NCBI RefSeq assembly: GCF_003946725.1
Contig: NZ_RHOY01000003.1
Coordinates: 186,001 to 250,000, forward strand
Length of the DNA stretch: 64,000 nucleotides
From: Agrilactobacillus yilanensis
Lineage (GTDB): Bacteria; Bacillota; Bacilli; Lactobacillales; Lactobacillaceae
Direction: 5' to 3'
Numbering within the stretch: the stretch's first letter is position 1; each line of letters opens with the position of its first letter. The notes beneath the pieces are model-generated. The model had not been told where the DNA came from. It worked only from the letters and a program-made list of their open reading frames with translations, and did not search any database. This document shows, piece by piece, positions 54,976-64,000 of the stretch. The position numbers and the translations under genes are program-made.

Positions 54976-54989
54976 CTAAATTAATTTAG
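54976..54989. promoter_or_regulatory. Palindromic candidate operator
   Basis: CTAAATTAATTTAG, a perfect 14-base palindrome between the divergent LacI-type regulator and the NUDIX gene. Possible autoregulatory site. Confidence 0.45.
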
Positions 54990-55051
54990 CAAAAATAACC
55001 AGTACTGCTGCAAATGCTATAATGAAGTTAATTCAACAAAGGGGTGATTTG

Positions 55052-55516
55052 ATGGCCAATTATATTAAAGACATCCGTGCTAAAGTAGATCACATGCCAA
55101 TTCTGTTAAATGCTGCTGCAGGTGCGATTGTCAATGACCAGCACCAAATTTTATTGCAAGAACGGGCAGATACCCATGACTGGAGCCTCCCCGGCGGCTA
55201 TATGGAATACGGTGAAAGTTTCGAACAAACTGTATTGAGAGAAGTTGCCGAAGACAGTGGTCTAAATGTCGAAATCATTGCACCAATCAATATTTTTGAT
55301 CAGGGATTCACTGAATATCCTAATGGTGATGTCGCACAAGTCATCAGTATGCTCTATCTTGTTGCGCCAATCGGTGGCCACTTGATTGAAGCACCCACTG
55401 ATGAAACATTAAGCTTGCGTTATTTTGATTTTGATAATCTTCCACCATTGTTAAATCAGCAAAACAAAGACATGATCCAAGCAACTAAAAATTATATCCC
55501 ACAAACAAATATGTAA
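55052..55516 (+). CDS. NUDIX hydrolase
   Basis: 154 residues from ATG 55052 with AAAGGGGTGAT upstream. The Nudix box reads GGYMEYGESFEQTVLREV followed by AEDSGL; one of the usual two adjacent glutamates is aspartate. Preceded by a 20-residue helical N-terminus, similar to ADP-ribose or (d)NTP pyrophosphatases of the MutT/YjhB type. Substrate unknown. Ends at a terminator shared with luxS. Confidence 0.87.
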   Translation: MANYIKDIRAKVDHMPILLNAAAGAIVNDQHQILLQERADTHDWSLPGGYMEYGESFEQTVLREVAEDSGLNVEIIAPINIFDQGFTEYPNGDVAQVISMLYLVAPIGGHLIEAPTDETLSLRYFDFDNLPPLLNQQNKDMIQATKNYIPQTNM

Positions 55517-55517
55517 T

Positions 55518-55553
55518 CAAAAAAGCCAGGTCAACATTGACCTGACTTTTTTT
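55518..55553. terminator. Bidirectional terminator
   Basis: AAAAAAGCCAGGTCA/TGACCTGACTTTTTTT between NUDIX gene and luxS. Confidence 0.85.
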
Positions 55554-55558
55554 GATTA

Positions 55559-56032
55559 TTAAACTAATTTACGTTCATAAGGATCTGAGCTAATACCGGC
55601 TTCAAGAATCACTTTAGACCATTCTTTTGCTGAGAATAATGAATGATCTTTATAATTACCACAGCTATAAATATCCGTTCCTGGTACATCTGACCATTGA
55701 ATATCATTAGCGATTGCTGTTAAAGCAGACTTCAAAGCTTGTGCAACCTCTACAGTACTGTGTTGACCCCAAACAATCAAATGAAACCCAGTCCGACAGC
55801 CAAATGGTGAACAGTCAATTACACCAGTCATTCGATCACGTAAAAGCCCAGCTAGTAAATGTTCAATGGTATGTAATCCAGCCGTTGGAATGGCATTTTC
55901 ATTTGGTTGAACTAATCGTAAATCATAATTAGAAATAATATCACCTTTTGGTCCTTTTTCTTCAGCAATTAAACGGACATAAGGCGCTAAAACCTTTGTA
56001 TGATCTAATTTAAAACTTTCAACTTCTGCCAT
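55559..56032 (-). CDS. luxS: S-ribosylhomocysteine lyase LuxS
   Basis: 157 residues. Metal site HTIEH near residue 56 with the distal cysteine in [22 protein letters not shown] contains the active-site cysteine. Cleaves S-ribosylhomocysteine to homocysteine and DPD, the autoinducer-2 precursor. A GGAAGTTG site precedes the ATG. Monocistronic. Confidence 0.96.
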   Translation of the reverse strand: MAEVESFKLDHTKVLAPYVRLIAEEKGPKGDIISNYDLRLVQPNENAIPTAGLHTIEHLLAGLLRDRMTGVIDCSPFGCRTGFHLIVWGQHSTVEVAQALKSALTAIANDIQWSDVPGTDIYSCGNYKDHSLFSAKEWSKVILEAGISSDPYERKLV

Positions 56033-56288
56033 AATTTTACAACTTCCTTTATATTAAAATTTAAGAATTCAAGGTTCCATCTTTAATGTAACCACGAATT
56101 TAAAGAATACTCAAATCTTATTTAGTTATCCCCTAAAATACATCAAAAAATCACTTCAGGACCTACACTTATTTCACAGACTCTGTTATGATTAAATTCA
56201 ACTTGTTTTTTCTAATCATAATGCAATAAAACATATTTACATTTTTGAAAAGTTAAACTAGGGTACATGTTGGGAGGCCCTCGTACAT

Positions 56289-56993
56289 ATGAATGATGTT
56301 CTTGATTTTCGAAATGGCATTAAAGATGTCGTGCCCACCTTATTTGGCTATATTGGGGTTGGGATTGCTTTTGGAATTGTTGCTAAAACCAGCCATTTAT
56401 CCGTGTGGATGGTTTTATTTATGTCGCTGATTGTTTATGCTGGTTCAGCACAATTTATCATCGCCAGTATGTTGCTAGCCAGTAGTCCGATTAGTGCTAT
56501 TGTTATTTCCACAATTTTAATTAACGCTCGGATGAGCCTGATGAGTATGGCTGTGGCGCCTTACCTTAAGGATGAAAGTTTTGCTAAAAATATCGGTGTG
56601 GGTACCTTATTGACCGATGAGACCTTCGCACTTTCGATGAATAAAATGAATTATACAGATAATAAATTAGATAGCCACTGGTTCAATTCCGCCAATTTAG
56701 TAGCTTATCTTGTTTGGGCTTTAGCAACCGTTGCTGGTAATTTGATTGGCGGCCTTTTTCCGGACCCAGCTGTGTTAGGTTTAGACTTTGCAGTGGTTGC
56801 CATGTTTATCGGTCTTTTATATTTACAAATCATCGCTGATCGTACGAGACCCCTAGCCCGTCATTTTCAAGTATTTTTATTTGTTGCCTTAGCCATGTTT
56901 ATTTTAATGCGCTTTTTACCGGGTAATTCAGCAATTCTAGTAGCCACAATTTTAGGCTGCATCTTTGGTATGGTGGTGAATCATAATGACTAG
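56289..56993 (+). CDS. azlC: AzlC-family branched-chain amino acid exporter subunit
   Basis: 234 residues, about seven membrane helices. GIAFGIVAKTSHLSVWMVLFMSLIVYAGSAQF is the AzlC signature region, followed by NARMSLMSMAVAPYL. With AzlD it forms an exporter of branched-chain or related amino acids. GGGAGG lies eleven bases before the ATG. Overlaps azlD by 8 bases (ATGACTAG). Confidence 0.9.
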   Translation: MNDVLDFRNGIKDVVPTLFGYIGVGIAFGIVAKTSHLSVWMVLFMSLIVYAGSAQFIIASMLLASSPISAIVISTILINARMSLMSMAVAPYLKDESFAKNIGVGTLLTDETFALSMNKMNYTDNKLDSHWFNSANLVAYLVWALATVAGNLIGGLFPDPAVLGLDFAVVAMFIGLLYLQIIADRTRPLARHFQVFLFVALAMFILMRFLPGNSAILVATILGCIFGMVVNHND

Positions 56994-57312
56994 TAAAGTT
57001 TATCTCACAATTTTTCTATGCGGACTAGCAACTTGGTTGATTCGAGTTGTACCGTTTATGCTTGTAAAAAACTTTAAGATTCCGCCAATGCTAATGCGAT
57101 TTTTAAGTTTTGTCCCCGTGGCTATTTTGAGCGCCATTTTTGTAGAAAGTCTCTTAATCTACCATACTGGTCATTGGCCAAGTATTAACTTTGGTAATTT
57201 CTTAGCTTCAATCCCGGCGATTATTACGGCGATCATTTCAAAAAGTCTCTTAGCTGTGGTTGTTGTCGGTGTTATTGCGATGGCGTTAATTCGTTTTTTA
57301 GGATTAGTTTGA
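56986..57312 (+). CDS. azlD: AzlD-family transport subunit
   Basis: 108 residues, four membrane helices; LATWLIRVVPFMLVKNFKIPPML and SFVPVAILSAIF are AzlD features. Translationally coupled to azlC. No terminator is evident before the Trp T-box promoter, so some read-through into trp is possible. Confidence 0.88.
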   Translation: MTSKVYLTIFLCGLATWLIRVVPFMLVKNFKIPPMLMRFLSFVPVAILSAIFVESLLIYHTGHWPSINFGNFLASIPAIITAIISKSLLAVVVVGVIAMALIRFLGLV

Positions 57313-57331
57313 AAAAAATAATTAAAAAGTG

Positions 57332-57360
57332 TTGACAAATATATAATAATAATCTAATAT
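57332..57360 (+). promoter_or_regulatory. Promoter of trp operon
   Basis: TTGACA, 17-base spacer, TAATAT. Confidence 0.75.
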
Positions 57361-57389
57361 AAATTTCATAATTTAATTCGTCCATAAAC

Positions 57390-57687
57390 CGTTGAAGTGG
57401 AGATCAAGATTATCGTGCCCGTAAAGAGAGTTGCTAGTTGATGGGAATGCAACCGAACGCAGATAGTTAAATGGACCACAGAGGGTTCTTCTGAAAGTAT
57501 TGTCTAGTATGAAGAAACGTCAGGTATACGTCAGTTACCGGAGGGGTGTTGGCCCCTTGCTAAGGGTGATCGAATCGTTATTTGGGGTAGTTTACTATCT
57601 AAAAATAACGTTATTTGGTCAAATTAAGGTGGCACCGCGGGTAAATCCGTCCTTAACAATTCAACTTGTTATGGACGGATTTTTTTG
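57390..57687 (+). promoter_or_regulatory. T-box leader of trp operon (tryptophan)
   Basis: AAGGTGGCACCGCGG (57626-57640) is the T-box. A terminator AATCCGTCC/GGACGGATT with a T run lies at 57644-57687. TGG at 57472-57474, in AAATGGACCACAG, is the likely tryptophan specifier. GAAGTGGAGA and AGAGAGTTGC...GGGAATGCAACC match conserved Stem I elements. Uncharged tRNA-Trp should allow transcription of trpDCFBA. Confidence 0.92.
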
Positions 57688-57709
57688 TACCCAAATGGAG
57701 GTTTTAACT

Positions 57710-57766
57710 ATGAAATCATTTAAACGATGGCAAAGATTACCGTTAGACTTTAATAACCGTATTTAA
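57710..57766 (+). CDS. 18-residue mini-ORF between Trp T-box and trpD
   Basis: MKSFKRWQRLPLDFNNRI, preceded by GGAGG at correct spacing, and 26 bases before trpD. It contains one Trp codon. It could be a leader peptide, or the stub of a deleted first gene such as trpE, which is missing from this operon. Short length limits confidence. Confidence 0.45.
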   Translation: MKSFKRWQRLPLDFNNRI

Positions 57767-57792
57767 TATAAGTCAATTTTGGAGGTAATCTC

Positions 57793-58815
57793 ATGATTAA
57801 AGAAGCATTAATGAAAGTTGTTAATCAAAAAAATTTATCTTTTGATGAAAGTCACGCTGTTCTGACAGAAATTATGACAGGTCAAGTTCCAGAATCACAA
57901 ATCGCCAGTCTTTTGACTGCCTTAACCATTAAAAATACAACGCCTGATGAAATCGCTGGTGCAGCTTTGGCGATGCGTCAACAAGCTTTGGCTTTTCCCA
58001 AAACCGATGATCTTTTAGAAATTGTCGGTACTGGTGGTGATCATTCTAATTCCTTTAACATTTCTTCTACAGCAGCGCTAGTCATTGCTGCTGCAGGTAC
58101 TAAAGTTGCCAAGCACGGCAATCGCGCTGCCTCTTCTAAGAGTGGTGCTGCTGATGTTTTAGAAGCTTTAGGCCTTAACATCAATCAAACACCAGCTGAA
58201 AGCTTTCAAAGTTTAGAAAAAAACAACTTCTGCTTCTTGTTTGCTCAAGAGTACCATCGTTCAATGAAATACGTCGCACCAGTACGCAAAGCTTTAGGTT
58301 TTAGAACCATCTTTAACGTTTTAGGGCCTTTAGCTAATCCGGCAAATCCACAAAAAATATTATTCGGCGTTTACGATGCCAACTTATTAGAACCTATGGC
58401 AGCCGTGTTAAATAAATTAGGTATTCAACACGCCTTGATCATTCATAGTGAAGATGGCCTAGATGAGTTAACGACCACTGCTGATAATCAGATTGTAACC
58501 TTGGATAATGGCAAAATGACACATAGCGTTTTGACACCAGAATCCTTAGGCTTCAAACGCGCCCGTTCCGAAGATCTTCTGGGTGGCACACCTTTAGAAA
58601 ACGCACAAATTACTAAGGCAATCTTGAATAATCACGCCGGTCCTAAATTAGATACCGTCTTATTAAATGCCGGTGTTGCTTTACATTTAGCACATCCCGA
58701 ATTCAGTATTCCCGAAGGCATTTTATTAGCCCGCGAAACAATCGCTAGCGGTGCAGCTACTCAATTATTAACTCGTTTAATTCGCTTTTCAAACAATCAG
58801 GATGTGGTGGCATGA
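57793..58815 (+). CDS. trpD: Anthranilate phosphoribosyltransferase
   Basis: 340 residues with TTGGAGG upstream. [20 protein letters not shown] near residue 75 binds [25 protein letters not shown] follows and [25 protein letters not shown] binds anthranilate. Converts anthranilate to phosphoribosyl-anthranilate. First full gene of the operon; stop overlaps trpC start (ATGA). No trpE or trpG is nearby, so anthranilate supply is unexplained. Confidence 0.95.
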   Translation: MIKEALMKVVNQKNLSFDESHAVLTEIMTGQVPESQIASLLTALTIKNTTPDEIAGAALAMRQQALAFPKTDDLLEIVGTGGDHSNSFNISSTAALVIAAAGTKVAKHGNRAASSKSGAADVLEALGLNINQTPAESFQSLEKNNFCFLFAQEYHRSMKYVAPVRKALGFRTIFNVLGPLANPANPQKILFGVYDANLLEPMAAVLNKLGIQHALIIHSEDGLDELTTTADNQIVTLDNGKMTHSVLTPESLGFKRARSEDLLGGTPLENAQITKAILNNHAGPKLDTVLLNAGVALHLAHPEFSIPEGILLARETIASGAATQLLTRLIRFSNNQDVVA

Positions 58816-59591
58816 TTTTAGATGATCTCGTTGCAGCAACGACCAAAAGATTAGTTACTGAAAAATCAAAATTATCACTTGCTGCCTTAAAAGCAGAGGT
58901 CAGCCAGTTGCCAATAACAAAAAGTACCTTTGCTAAAACCTTACAACAGCCAGGCTTGCATATTATCGGTGAACTAAAACAAGCTTCCCCCTCTAAAGGC
59001 CAAATTGTAACGGATTTTCCTTATTTACAAATTGCCAAGGAATATGCATTAGCCCAAGTAACAGCCATCTCCGTTTTAACCGAACCGGACTATTTTAAAG
59101 GACAGTTAACTTATCTTGAAAAAGTCCATCAAGTCACCGATTTACCATTGCTGCGCAAGGATTTTACAATTGATCCTTATATGATTTACCAAGCTAAAAT
59201 CAGCGGTGCCAGTATTATTTTATTAATCGTTGCTATTTTGACTGACGCTCAACTACACGACTATCTTCATCTAGCAAAGGACCTAGGTTTAGATGCCATC
59301 GTCGAAGTCCACGATGCCCAAGAAATCCGTCGCGCTTTAGCTGCCAATGCAAAAATTATCGGTATTAATAATCGTAATTTAAAAGATTTCTCTGTTGATC
59401 TACAGCACAGCCAACAATTACGACAATTAATTCCTGCAACGATTCCAGTAATTGCAGAAAGTGGTTTAAAAACACCGACCGATGTAAAAACAGTCTATCA
59501 AGCCGGATTTAACGGTGTTTTAATCGGTGAATCTCTAATGCGTGCCAAAAATAAAGTTCAATTAGTTCAGCAATTTCAGGCGGTGATTTAA
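58812..59591 (+). CDS. trpC: Indole-3-glycerol-phosphate synthase
   Basis: 259 residues of TIM barrel. [16 protein letters not shown] with the catalytic lysine, [44 protein letters not shown] and VIAESGLKT are conserved in order. It closes the indole ring. It overlaps trpF by one base (TAATG). Confidence 0.96.
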   Translation: MILDDLVAATTKRLVTEKSKLSLAALKAEVSQLPITKSTFAKTLQQPGLHIIGELKQASPSKGQIVTDFPYLQIAKEYALAQVTAISVLTEPDYFKGQLTYLEKVHQVTDLPLLRKDFTIDPYMIYQAKISGASIILLIVAILTDAQLHDYLHLAKDLGLDAIVEVHDAQEIRRALAANAKIIGINNRNLKDFSVDLQHSQQLRQLIPATIPVIAESGLKTPTDVKTVYQAGFNGVLIGESLMRAKNKVQLVQQFQAVI

Positions 59592-60169
59592 TGACCCAAG
59601 TCAAAATATGTGGGCTAATGACCTTAAGCGATGTTGCTGCGGTCAATACAACAACGGCAGATTTTGCAGGTTTTGTATTTGCCCCTAGCCGGCATCAAAT
59701 TGACATCCCCACTGCAACACTTCTGAAAAAGCATTTAAATCCGCGAATTAAAACTGTGGGGGTCTTCGTCCATGAAAGTTATGAAACCATTACTAAAATT
59801 TATCAATCTGGCCTAATTGATCTTGTTCAGCTACATCAAAATTATGAGTCCAATTTAAATCAACGATTACACAAAGATGGTCTACCAATTATTCAAGTTT
59901 TTCAAAATCAATCCCCAAAGAATCAAGTTCAAGCCGACTACATTATGGTAGATAGTGGTCAAGGTAGTGGTCAAACACTCACTTGGCAGCCCTTGCCAAC
60001 AATCACCAAACCCTTAATTTTAGCTGGCGGCTTAACACCAGAAAACGTCGCACAAGCCATCTCCGTTGTCCAACCAACTATTGTTGATGTTTCCAGCGGC
60101 GTTGAAGTAGCCCATCACAAATCAATTGCTAAAATACAGCAATTTGTAAATAATGCAAAAGGAGCTTAA
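59591..60169 (+). CDS. trpF: Phosphoribosylanthranilate isomerase
   Basis: 192 residues, slightly short for Trp[15 protein letters not shown] has the catalytic cysteine; [41 protein letters not shown] with the catalytic aspartate-position region and VDVSSGVE are present. Amadori rearrangement step between TrpD and TrpC. Confidence 0.94.
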   Translation: MTQVKICGLMTLSDVAAVNTTTADFAGFVFAPSRHQIDIPTATLLKKHLNPRIKTVGVFVHESYETITKIYQSGLIDLVQLHQNYESNLNQRLHKDGLPIIQVFQNQSPKNQVQADYIMVDSGQGSGQTLTWQPLPTITKPLILAGGLTPENVAQAISVVQPTIVDVSSGVEVAHHKSIAKIQQFVNNAKGA

Positions 60170-60171
60170 TT

Positions 60172-61377
60172 ATGAAAAATTCAATTAAATTAGATAAAAA
60201 TGGTTATTACGGTGAATTCGGTGGTAAATATATTCCCGAAACACTGATGAATGAACTGGAAAAAATCGATCAAGCTTACCATCACTTAAAAACAGATCCT
60301 AAATTTCAAGAAGAATTAACTGATCTGCTCCGTAACTACGCTAATCGTCCCTCTTTATTGTATTACGCTAAAAATATGACCGATGATTTAGGTGGTGCTC
60401 AAATCTATTTAAAACGTGAAGATTTAAATCATACTGGTGCCCATAAAATCAATAATGTTTTAGGCCAAGCTTTAGTCGCTAAACATTTAGGTAAAACTCG
60501 ATTGATCGCTGAAACAGGTGCTGGTCAACATGGGGTTGCAACGGCCACGGTTGCTGCATTATTGGGCATGTCTTGTGAAGTGTTCATGGGTAAAGAAGAT
60601 ACTGATCGTCAACGTTTGAATGTCTATCGAATGGAATTGTTAGGTGCCAAAGTGCATAGTGTCACCAGTGGTTCCATGGTTTTAAAAGATGCCGTTAATG
60701 CCACCATGCAAGAATGGGCTAGTCGCGTAGATGACACGTTTTACTTAATGGGTTCTGCTGTAGGTCCTTATCCTTTCCCAGAAATGGTACACGACTTCCA
60801 AAGTGTTATCAGCAAAGAAACTAAAATTCAGTTGGCCGCTCAAAAACATCAACTACCTGATATGGTGGTTGCCTGTGTCGGTGGTGGTAGTAATGCAATT
60901 GGTAGCTTTGCCGACTTTATTGACGATCCCACAGTTCAATTGGTTGGCGCTGAAGCAGCCGGTCGAGGTATTGATACAAAAGATACAGCAGCCACAATTG
61001 AACTAGGCAGTACTGGTATCTTCCATGGTATGAAATCTATTTTCTTACAAGATGAAAACGGCCAGATTAATCCGGTCTACTCCATTTCAGCAGGCCTTGA
61101 TTATCCTGGCGTTGGCCCAGAGCACTCTGCTTTAGCCAAAGCAAATCGGGCGCAATATGTTGGCATTACGGATGATGAAGCCGTAAATGCTTTTGAATAT
61201 ATCGCAAAGCAAGAAGGTATCATCGCCGCAATTGAAAGCTGCCATGCTGTAGCCTATGTTCAAAAAATTGCCCCTAAAATGCGCAAGGATCAAATTATTG
61301 TTTGCACCCTTTCTGGCCGTGGCGATAAAGATGTATCTAGCGTTTTAAAATATAAAGGAGTCGATCTTGATGTCTAA
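60172..61377 (+). CDS. trpB: Tryptophan synthase beta subunit
   Basis: 401 residues. [32 protein letters not shown] with the PLP lysine, [14 protein letters not shown] and [12 protein letters not shown] phosphate loop. Condenses indole with serine. GGAGCTTAAT upstream; overlaps trpA by 8 bases. Confidence 0.97.
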   Translation: MKNSIKLDKNGYYGEFGGKYIPETLMNELEKIDQAYHHLKTDPKFQEELTDLLRNYANRPSLLYYAKNMTDDLGGAQIYLKREDLNHTGAHKINNVLGQALVAKHLGKTRLIAETGAGQHGVATATVAALLGMSCEVFMGKEDTDRQRLNVYRMELLGAKVHSVTSGSMVLKDAVNATMQEWASRVDDTFYLMGSAVGPYPFPEMVHDFQSVISKETKIQLAAQKHQLPDMVVACVGGGSNAIGSFADFIDDPTVQLVGAEAAGRGIDTKDTAATIELGSTGIFHGMKSIFLQDENGQINPVYSISAGLDYPGVGPEHSALAKANRAQYVGITDDEAVNAFEYIAKQEGIIAAIESCHAVAYVQKIAPKMRKDQIIVCTLSGRGDKDVSSVLKYKGVDLDV

Positions 61378-62158
61378 TTTAAAATCTGTTTTTAAAAATC
61401 GTAAAGCTTTTATTCCCTTTGTTGTTGCCGATGATCCTGATTTTGATACCACCGTTGCTAACGTCGTAGCTTTAGCCAATAATGGTGCGGACATTGTCGA
61501 AATTGGTATTCCATTCTCTGATCCAGTAGCTGATGGCCCCGTCATTCAAGCTGCTGATCTACGGGCATTTGAAAATGATGTCACCCCAACTAAAATTTTT
61601 GCAATGGTTGCCGAAATCCGCAAACAAACCGCTATTCCAATTGTCTTTTTAACTTACTTAAATATTGTTTTCAAATATGGCTATGATGCGTTCTGCCAAA
61701 AGTGCCAAGCTTTACAAATTGATGGTCTTGTTATCCCAGATATGCCTTATGAATCTAGAACTGATCTGGCCCCTTTTGCCGACAAATATAACATCGATCT
61801 CATTCCATTAATTACCCCTACTTCTGGACATCGAATCGAAAAAATTGCTCAGGCAGCAACTGGTTTTATCTACGTTGTTTCTTCCTTGGGTATTACGGGT
61901 CAACGAGATAGTTTTGATGAAAAGTTGACCGATCTAGTGACCGAAATTAACAAATATACAACGATACCAACAGCTATCGGCTTTGGGATTCATACTCCAG
62001 AGCAAGCACAGCATATGGCAACCATTGCTGATGGCGCTATTATCGGCAGTGCTATTGTTGATATCGTGGCGCAATACAAACAAGATGCACCCACACATCT
62101 AGCAGCTTATGCACAAACTATGCGTCAAGCGTTGGATAATGCTACAGAGAAAGTTTAA
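61370..62158 (+). CDS. trpA: Tryptophan synthase alpha subunit
   Basis: 262 residues from ATG 61370 with AAAGGAG nine bases upstream, inside the end of trp[32 protein letters not shown] with the catalytic glutamate, LVIPDMPYE and SSLGITGQR are typical. Releases indole from indole-glycerol phosphate for the TrpB site. Last gene of the operon. Confidence 0.96.
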   Translation: MSNLKSVFKNRKAFIPFVVADDPDFDTTVANVVALANNGADIVEIGIPFSDPVADGPVIQAADLRAFENDVTPTKIFAMVAEIRKQTAIPIVFLTYLNIVFKYGYDAFCQKCQALQIDGLVIPDMPYESRTDLAPFADKYNIDLIPLITPTSGHRIEKIAQAATGFIYVVSSLGITGQRDSFDEKLTDLVTEINKYTTIPTAIGFGIHTPEQAQHMATIADGAIIGSAIVDIVAQYKQDAPTHLAAYAQTMRQALDNATEKV

Positions 62159-62179
62159 ACAATTCTAATACCAAAAAAT

Positions 62180-62235
62180 AAAAATTGGCTTTATTACTTG
62201 ATGCACCTACCGTCTAGTAGTAAAACCAATTTTTA
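62180..62235 (+). terminator. Terminator of trp operon
   Basis: AAAAATTGG.TTT.TTACT/AGTAGTAAAACCAATTTTT long hairpin. Confidence 0.8.
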
Positions 62236-62383
62236 TGTCAAATTTTTAGCTATACAGACATTTATTTTGTTTTCTATTAATGATATAATATTATCAGATT
62301 GTTGGAATCGCTTACAGATAGTACCTTGAAACTTCGTTCTAACAAAGGCCTAACATTAAAAATAGTATTGTTTGGTAAATACT

Positions 62384-62543
62384 AATTAGCATAGTTCACC
62401 TGTTACACTACATAATATTTTTAACCCTTATTTTAATTATAGGGATCTGGACTTTAATGAATGAAAATTATTAGTTCACATCATGTGAATTGATGAGCAA
62501 CAGTACTCAATGTAAATGATTCGTTTTATAAATTAGCATAGTT
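62384..62543. promoter_or_regulatory. Repeats in guaD upstream region
   Basis: AATTAGCATAGTT occurs twice (62384-62396 and 62531-62543), and TTCACAT-C-ATGTGAA is a perfect palindrome at 62475-62489. The 409-base gap has no gene. These are candidate regulator sites for guaD. No purine riboswitch consensus was found. Confidence 0.4.
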
Positions 62544-62567
62544 ACATTTAATGAGGAGGAAACAATA

Positions 62568-63032
62568 ATGGATTACATGAAATTAGCAGCTCAAGAAGCC
62601 GAAAAGAATCTAAAAACTGGTGATGGCGGCCCATTTGGTTGCGTCATTATTAAAGATGGCGAAATCATCGCACAAGCACACAACCAAGTGTTAATTGACC
62701 ATGATCCAACTGCCCATGCAGAAGTGACTGCAATTCGACAAGCCACTAAAAAGTTAGGTACTCATGATTTAAGCGACTGTATTGTTTATACTTCTTGCTA
62801 CCCATGTCCAATGTGCTTAGGCGCTTTAATTTGGGCAAATGTTAAAGAAGTTTACTATGGCAATACCGCTAAAGATGCTGCCAATATTGGCTTTAGAGAC
62901 GATTTCATTTATGATTTCATTAAGGGTAATGCTAGTGATGTTAGTGTCTTGCCATTGGAACAAATGGAAAGAGATGCTACGATTAAATCCTTTAATGCCT
63001 TCATGGATATGCAAGATAAACAATTGTACTAG
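62568..63032 (+). CDS. guaD: Guanine deaminase (cytidine-deaminase fold)
   Basis: 154 residues, like B. subtilis GuaD. Zinc ligands in HAEVTAIR and PCPMC; YTSCYPCPMCLGALIWANV; the C-terminal NIGFRDDFIYDFIKG distinguishes the GuaD type from tRNA adenosine deaminases. GAGGAGGAAAC precedes the ATG. Converts guanine to xanthine, feeding the molybdenum hydroxylase encoded 11 kb upstream. Confidence 0.88.
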   Translation: MDYMKLAAQEAEKNLKTGDGGPFGCVIIKDGEIIAQAHNQVLIDHDPTAHAEVTAIRQATKKLGTHDLSDCIVYTSCYPCPMCLGALIWANVKEVYYGNTAKDAANIGFRDDFIYDFIKGNASDVSVLPLEQMERDATIKSFNAFMDMQDKQLY

Positions 63033-63085
63033 ACGATAACATTAAAAGATTATTGATGAGACTTTCTTAAGCGTGACAACAATCT

Positions 63086-63133
63086 AAAAAAAGGTCGAAA
63101 CGAAATTAAAAAATTTCGCTTCGACCTTCTTTA
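63086..63133. terminator. Bidirectional terminator
   Basis: AAGGTCGAA.GAAATT/AATTTC.TTCGACCTT between guaD and the converging permease. Confidence 0.82.
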
Positions 63134-63139
63134 TTTGCA

Positions 63140-64000
63140 TTAAACGCTCTTAGTTTTCCCCCGATAGATGAGTTGGTAAACTACGAACATTGCAGCAACT
63201 GCAATAATTGAAATAATCATTGATACTCGCGTTGAAGGATCAACTAATAAGAAAACCAAAACACCAATGAAGAAAATTAAACTTAAATAATCACTAATCG
63301 GATAGAATGGCATTTTGAATTTTGCCACCCCTTTTGGATTTTTTTGCCGATATTTAATATGACACCATAGTAAGATGACCCAGACAATTACAAAATTAAT
63401 TATTGAAACACCCGAAACTAAGTTAAACACACCGGCTGGCATGAAATAATTTAAAACAACGATAATTAATAAAACAACTGTAGAGAAATTAAGCGCTAGC
63501 CCCGGTACCCCATTTCGATTCAACTCAGAGAATCGTTTAGAGGCATTACGGCCATTAGACAAAGCATGCAGCGTTCTACTTGTACTGAATAAACAACTAT
63601 TTGTCGCAGACATAGCGGCTGTCAGAACAACAAAGTTTAAAATTCCTGCCGCACCGGCAACACCGATCCCTGCAAAGACCTGAACAAAAGGGCTCACATC
63701 GGTTTTAATTTTGTCCCAAGGATAAACACTCATTACTGCAATCATAGAACCAACATAAAACAGTCCAATTCGAATTGGCAAACTATTAATAGCCTTTGGT
63801 AAATTAGTCTCCGGATCGTCCGTCTCCCCAGCTGTTAACCCCACCATTTCAATACCGACAAAGGCAAAGACTACCATTTGGAAGGACATTAAAAAGCCAT
63901 AACCACCTTTAGGGAAAAAACCACCATGATCCACTAAATGTGAAAACGATGCTGTGACACCACCACTGGTTTTTACATGAAAAATGGCTAATGCAAAACC
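63140..64000 (-). CDS. AAT-family amino acid permease (partial, runs off right edge)
   Basis: The frame continues to the right edge, so the N-terminal membrane helices are missing; 286 residues are visible. FQMVVFAFVGIEMVGLTAGETDDPETNLPKAI is the consensus helix 6-7 region of the CycA/AapA/LysP group, followed by NSCLFSTSRTLHALSNGRNA. Likely proton-coupled uptake of alanine, serine, glycine, GABA or a basic amino acid; the substrate is not resolved. Confidence 0.88.
   Translation of the reverse strand, partial: GFALAIFHVKTSGGVTASFSHLVDHGGFFPKGGYGFLMSFQMVVFAFVGIEMVGLTAGETDDPETNLPKAINSLPIRIGLFYVGSMIAVMSVYPWDKIKTDVSPFVQVFAGIGVAGAAGILNFVVLTAAMSATNSCLFSTSRTLHALSNGRNASKRFSELNRNGVPGLALNFSTVVLLIIVVLNYFMPAGVFNLVSGVSIINFVIVWVILLWCHIKYRQKNPKGVAKFKMPFYPISDYLSLIFFIGVLVFLLVDPSTRVSMIISIIAVAAMFVVYQLIYRGKTKSV

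Noticed and set aside
57500-57766. Open frame of 88 codons across the Trp leader
   Set aside because: It reads through the T-box and terminator structures; only the last 18 codons with their own ribosome site look real.

Overview
The window is low-GC, densely packed DNA of a Firmicute, almost certainly a member of the Lactobacillaceae. Supporting signs are strong AAGGAGG-type ribosome sites, T-box leaders in front of argS and the trp genes, a PrsA / YhaM-YhaN-YhaO / YheA / class A PBP neighbourhood, LuxS, and many LAB-type permeases. No rRNA, CRISPR array or intact prophage is present. I cannot name the species.

Layout. 1-11.9 kb: housekeeping genes (partial prsA, yhaM-yhaN-yhaO, yheA, class A PBP, an RluA-family pseudouridine synthase, argR, argS with a T-box, tRNA-Gly). 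12-15.4 kb: small unknown genes, tRNA-Gln(CTG) followed by degenerate sequence, a membrane-anchored protein and a methyltransferase. 15.4-18.9 kb: GNAT acetyltransferase and a glcD-glcF-like oxidase pair. 18.9-19.5 kb: two tandem structured non-coding repeats and a 41-codon gene. 19.6-24.9 kb: a two-component system divergent from a GT83/GT2 surface-glycosylation pair. 25.4-28.2 kb: an APC permease and a D-serine dehydratase homologue lacking its catalytic lysine. 28.2-31.2 kb: a TPP-riboswitch-controlled thiamine-precursor transporter. 31.3-40.2 kb: pstS, aroD, pgi, sugar uptake, VanZ, LtaS-like and small genes.

40.2-42.9 kb is accessory: tandem terminators, a tRNA-like 84-mer, the 3' tail of a group II intron, a three-gene small-protein cassette of higher GC, an IS605-type tnpB remnant with its end hairpin, and a hicB antitoxin broken at both ends. 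42.9-46.6 kb: a YoaK-type membrane protein and an XRE-regulated ABC exporter operon. 46.9-52.0 kb: a three-subunit molybdenum hydroxylase (xanthine dehydrogenase type) with a nucleobase permease. Together with guaD (62.6 kb) this outlines guanine to xanthine to urate catabolism, unusual for lactobacilli. 52.8-57.3 kb: alcohol dehydrogenase with a possible Rex site, LacI regulator, NUDIX hydrolase, luxS and azlCD. 57.3-62.2 kb: T-box-controlled trpDCFBA lacking trpE/trpG. The window ends inside an AAT-family amino acid permease.

The observations most worth following are the DsdA-family pseudoenzyme, the tandem structured repeats at 19 kb, the tRNA-like element with the mobile-element debris at 40.6-42.5 kb, the repeated occurrence of HicB-like proteins, and the mini-ORF between the Trp T-box and trpD. 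All were read by eye; no database search, folding program or alignment was run.
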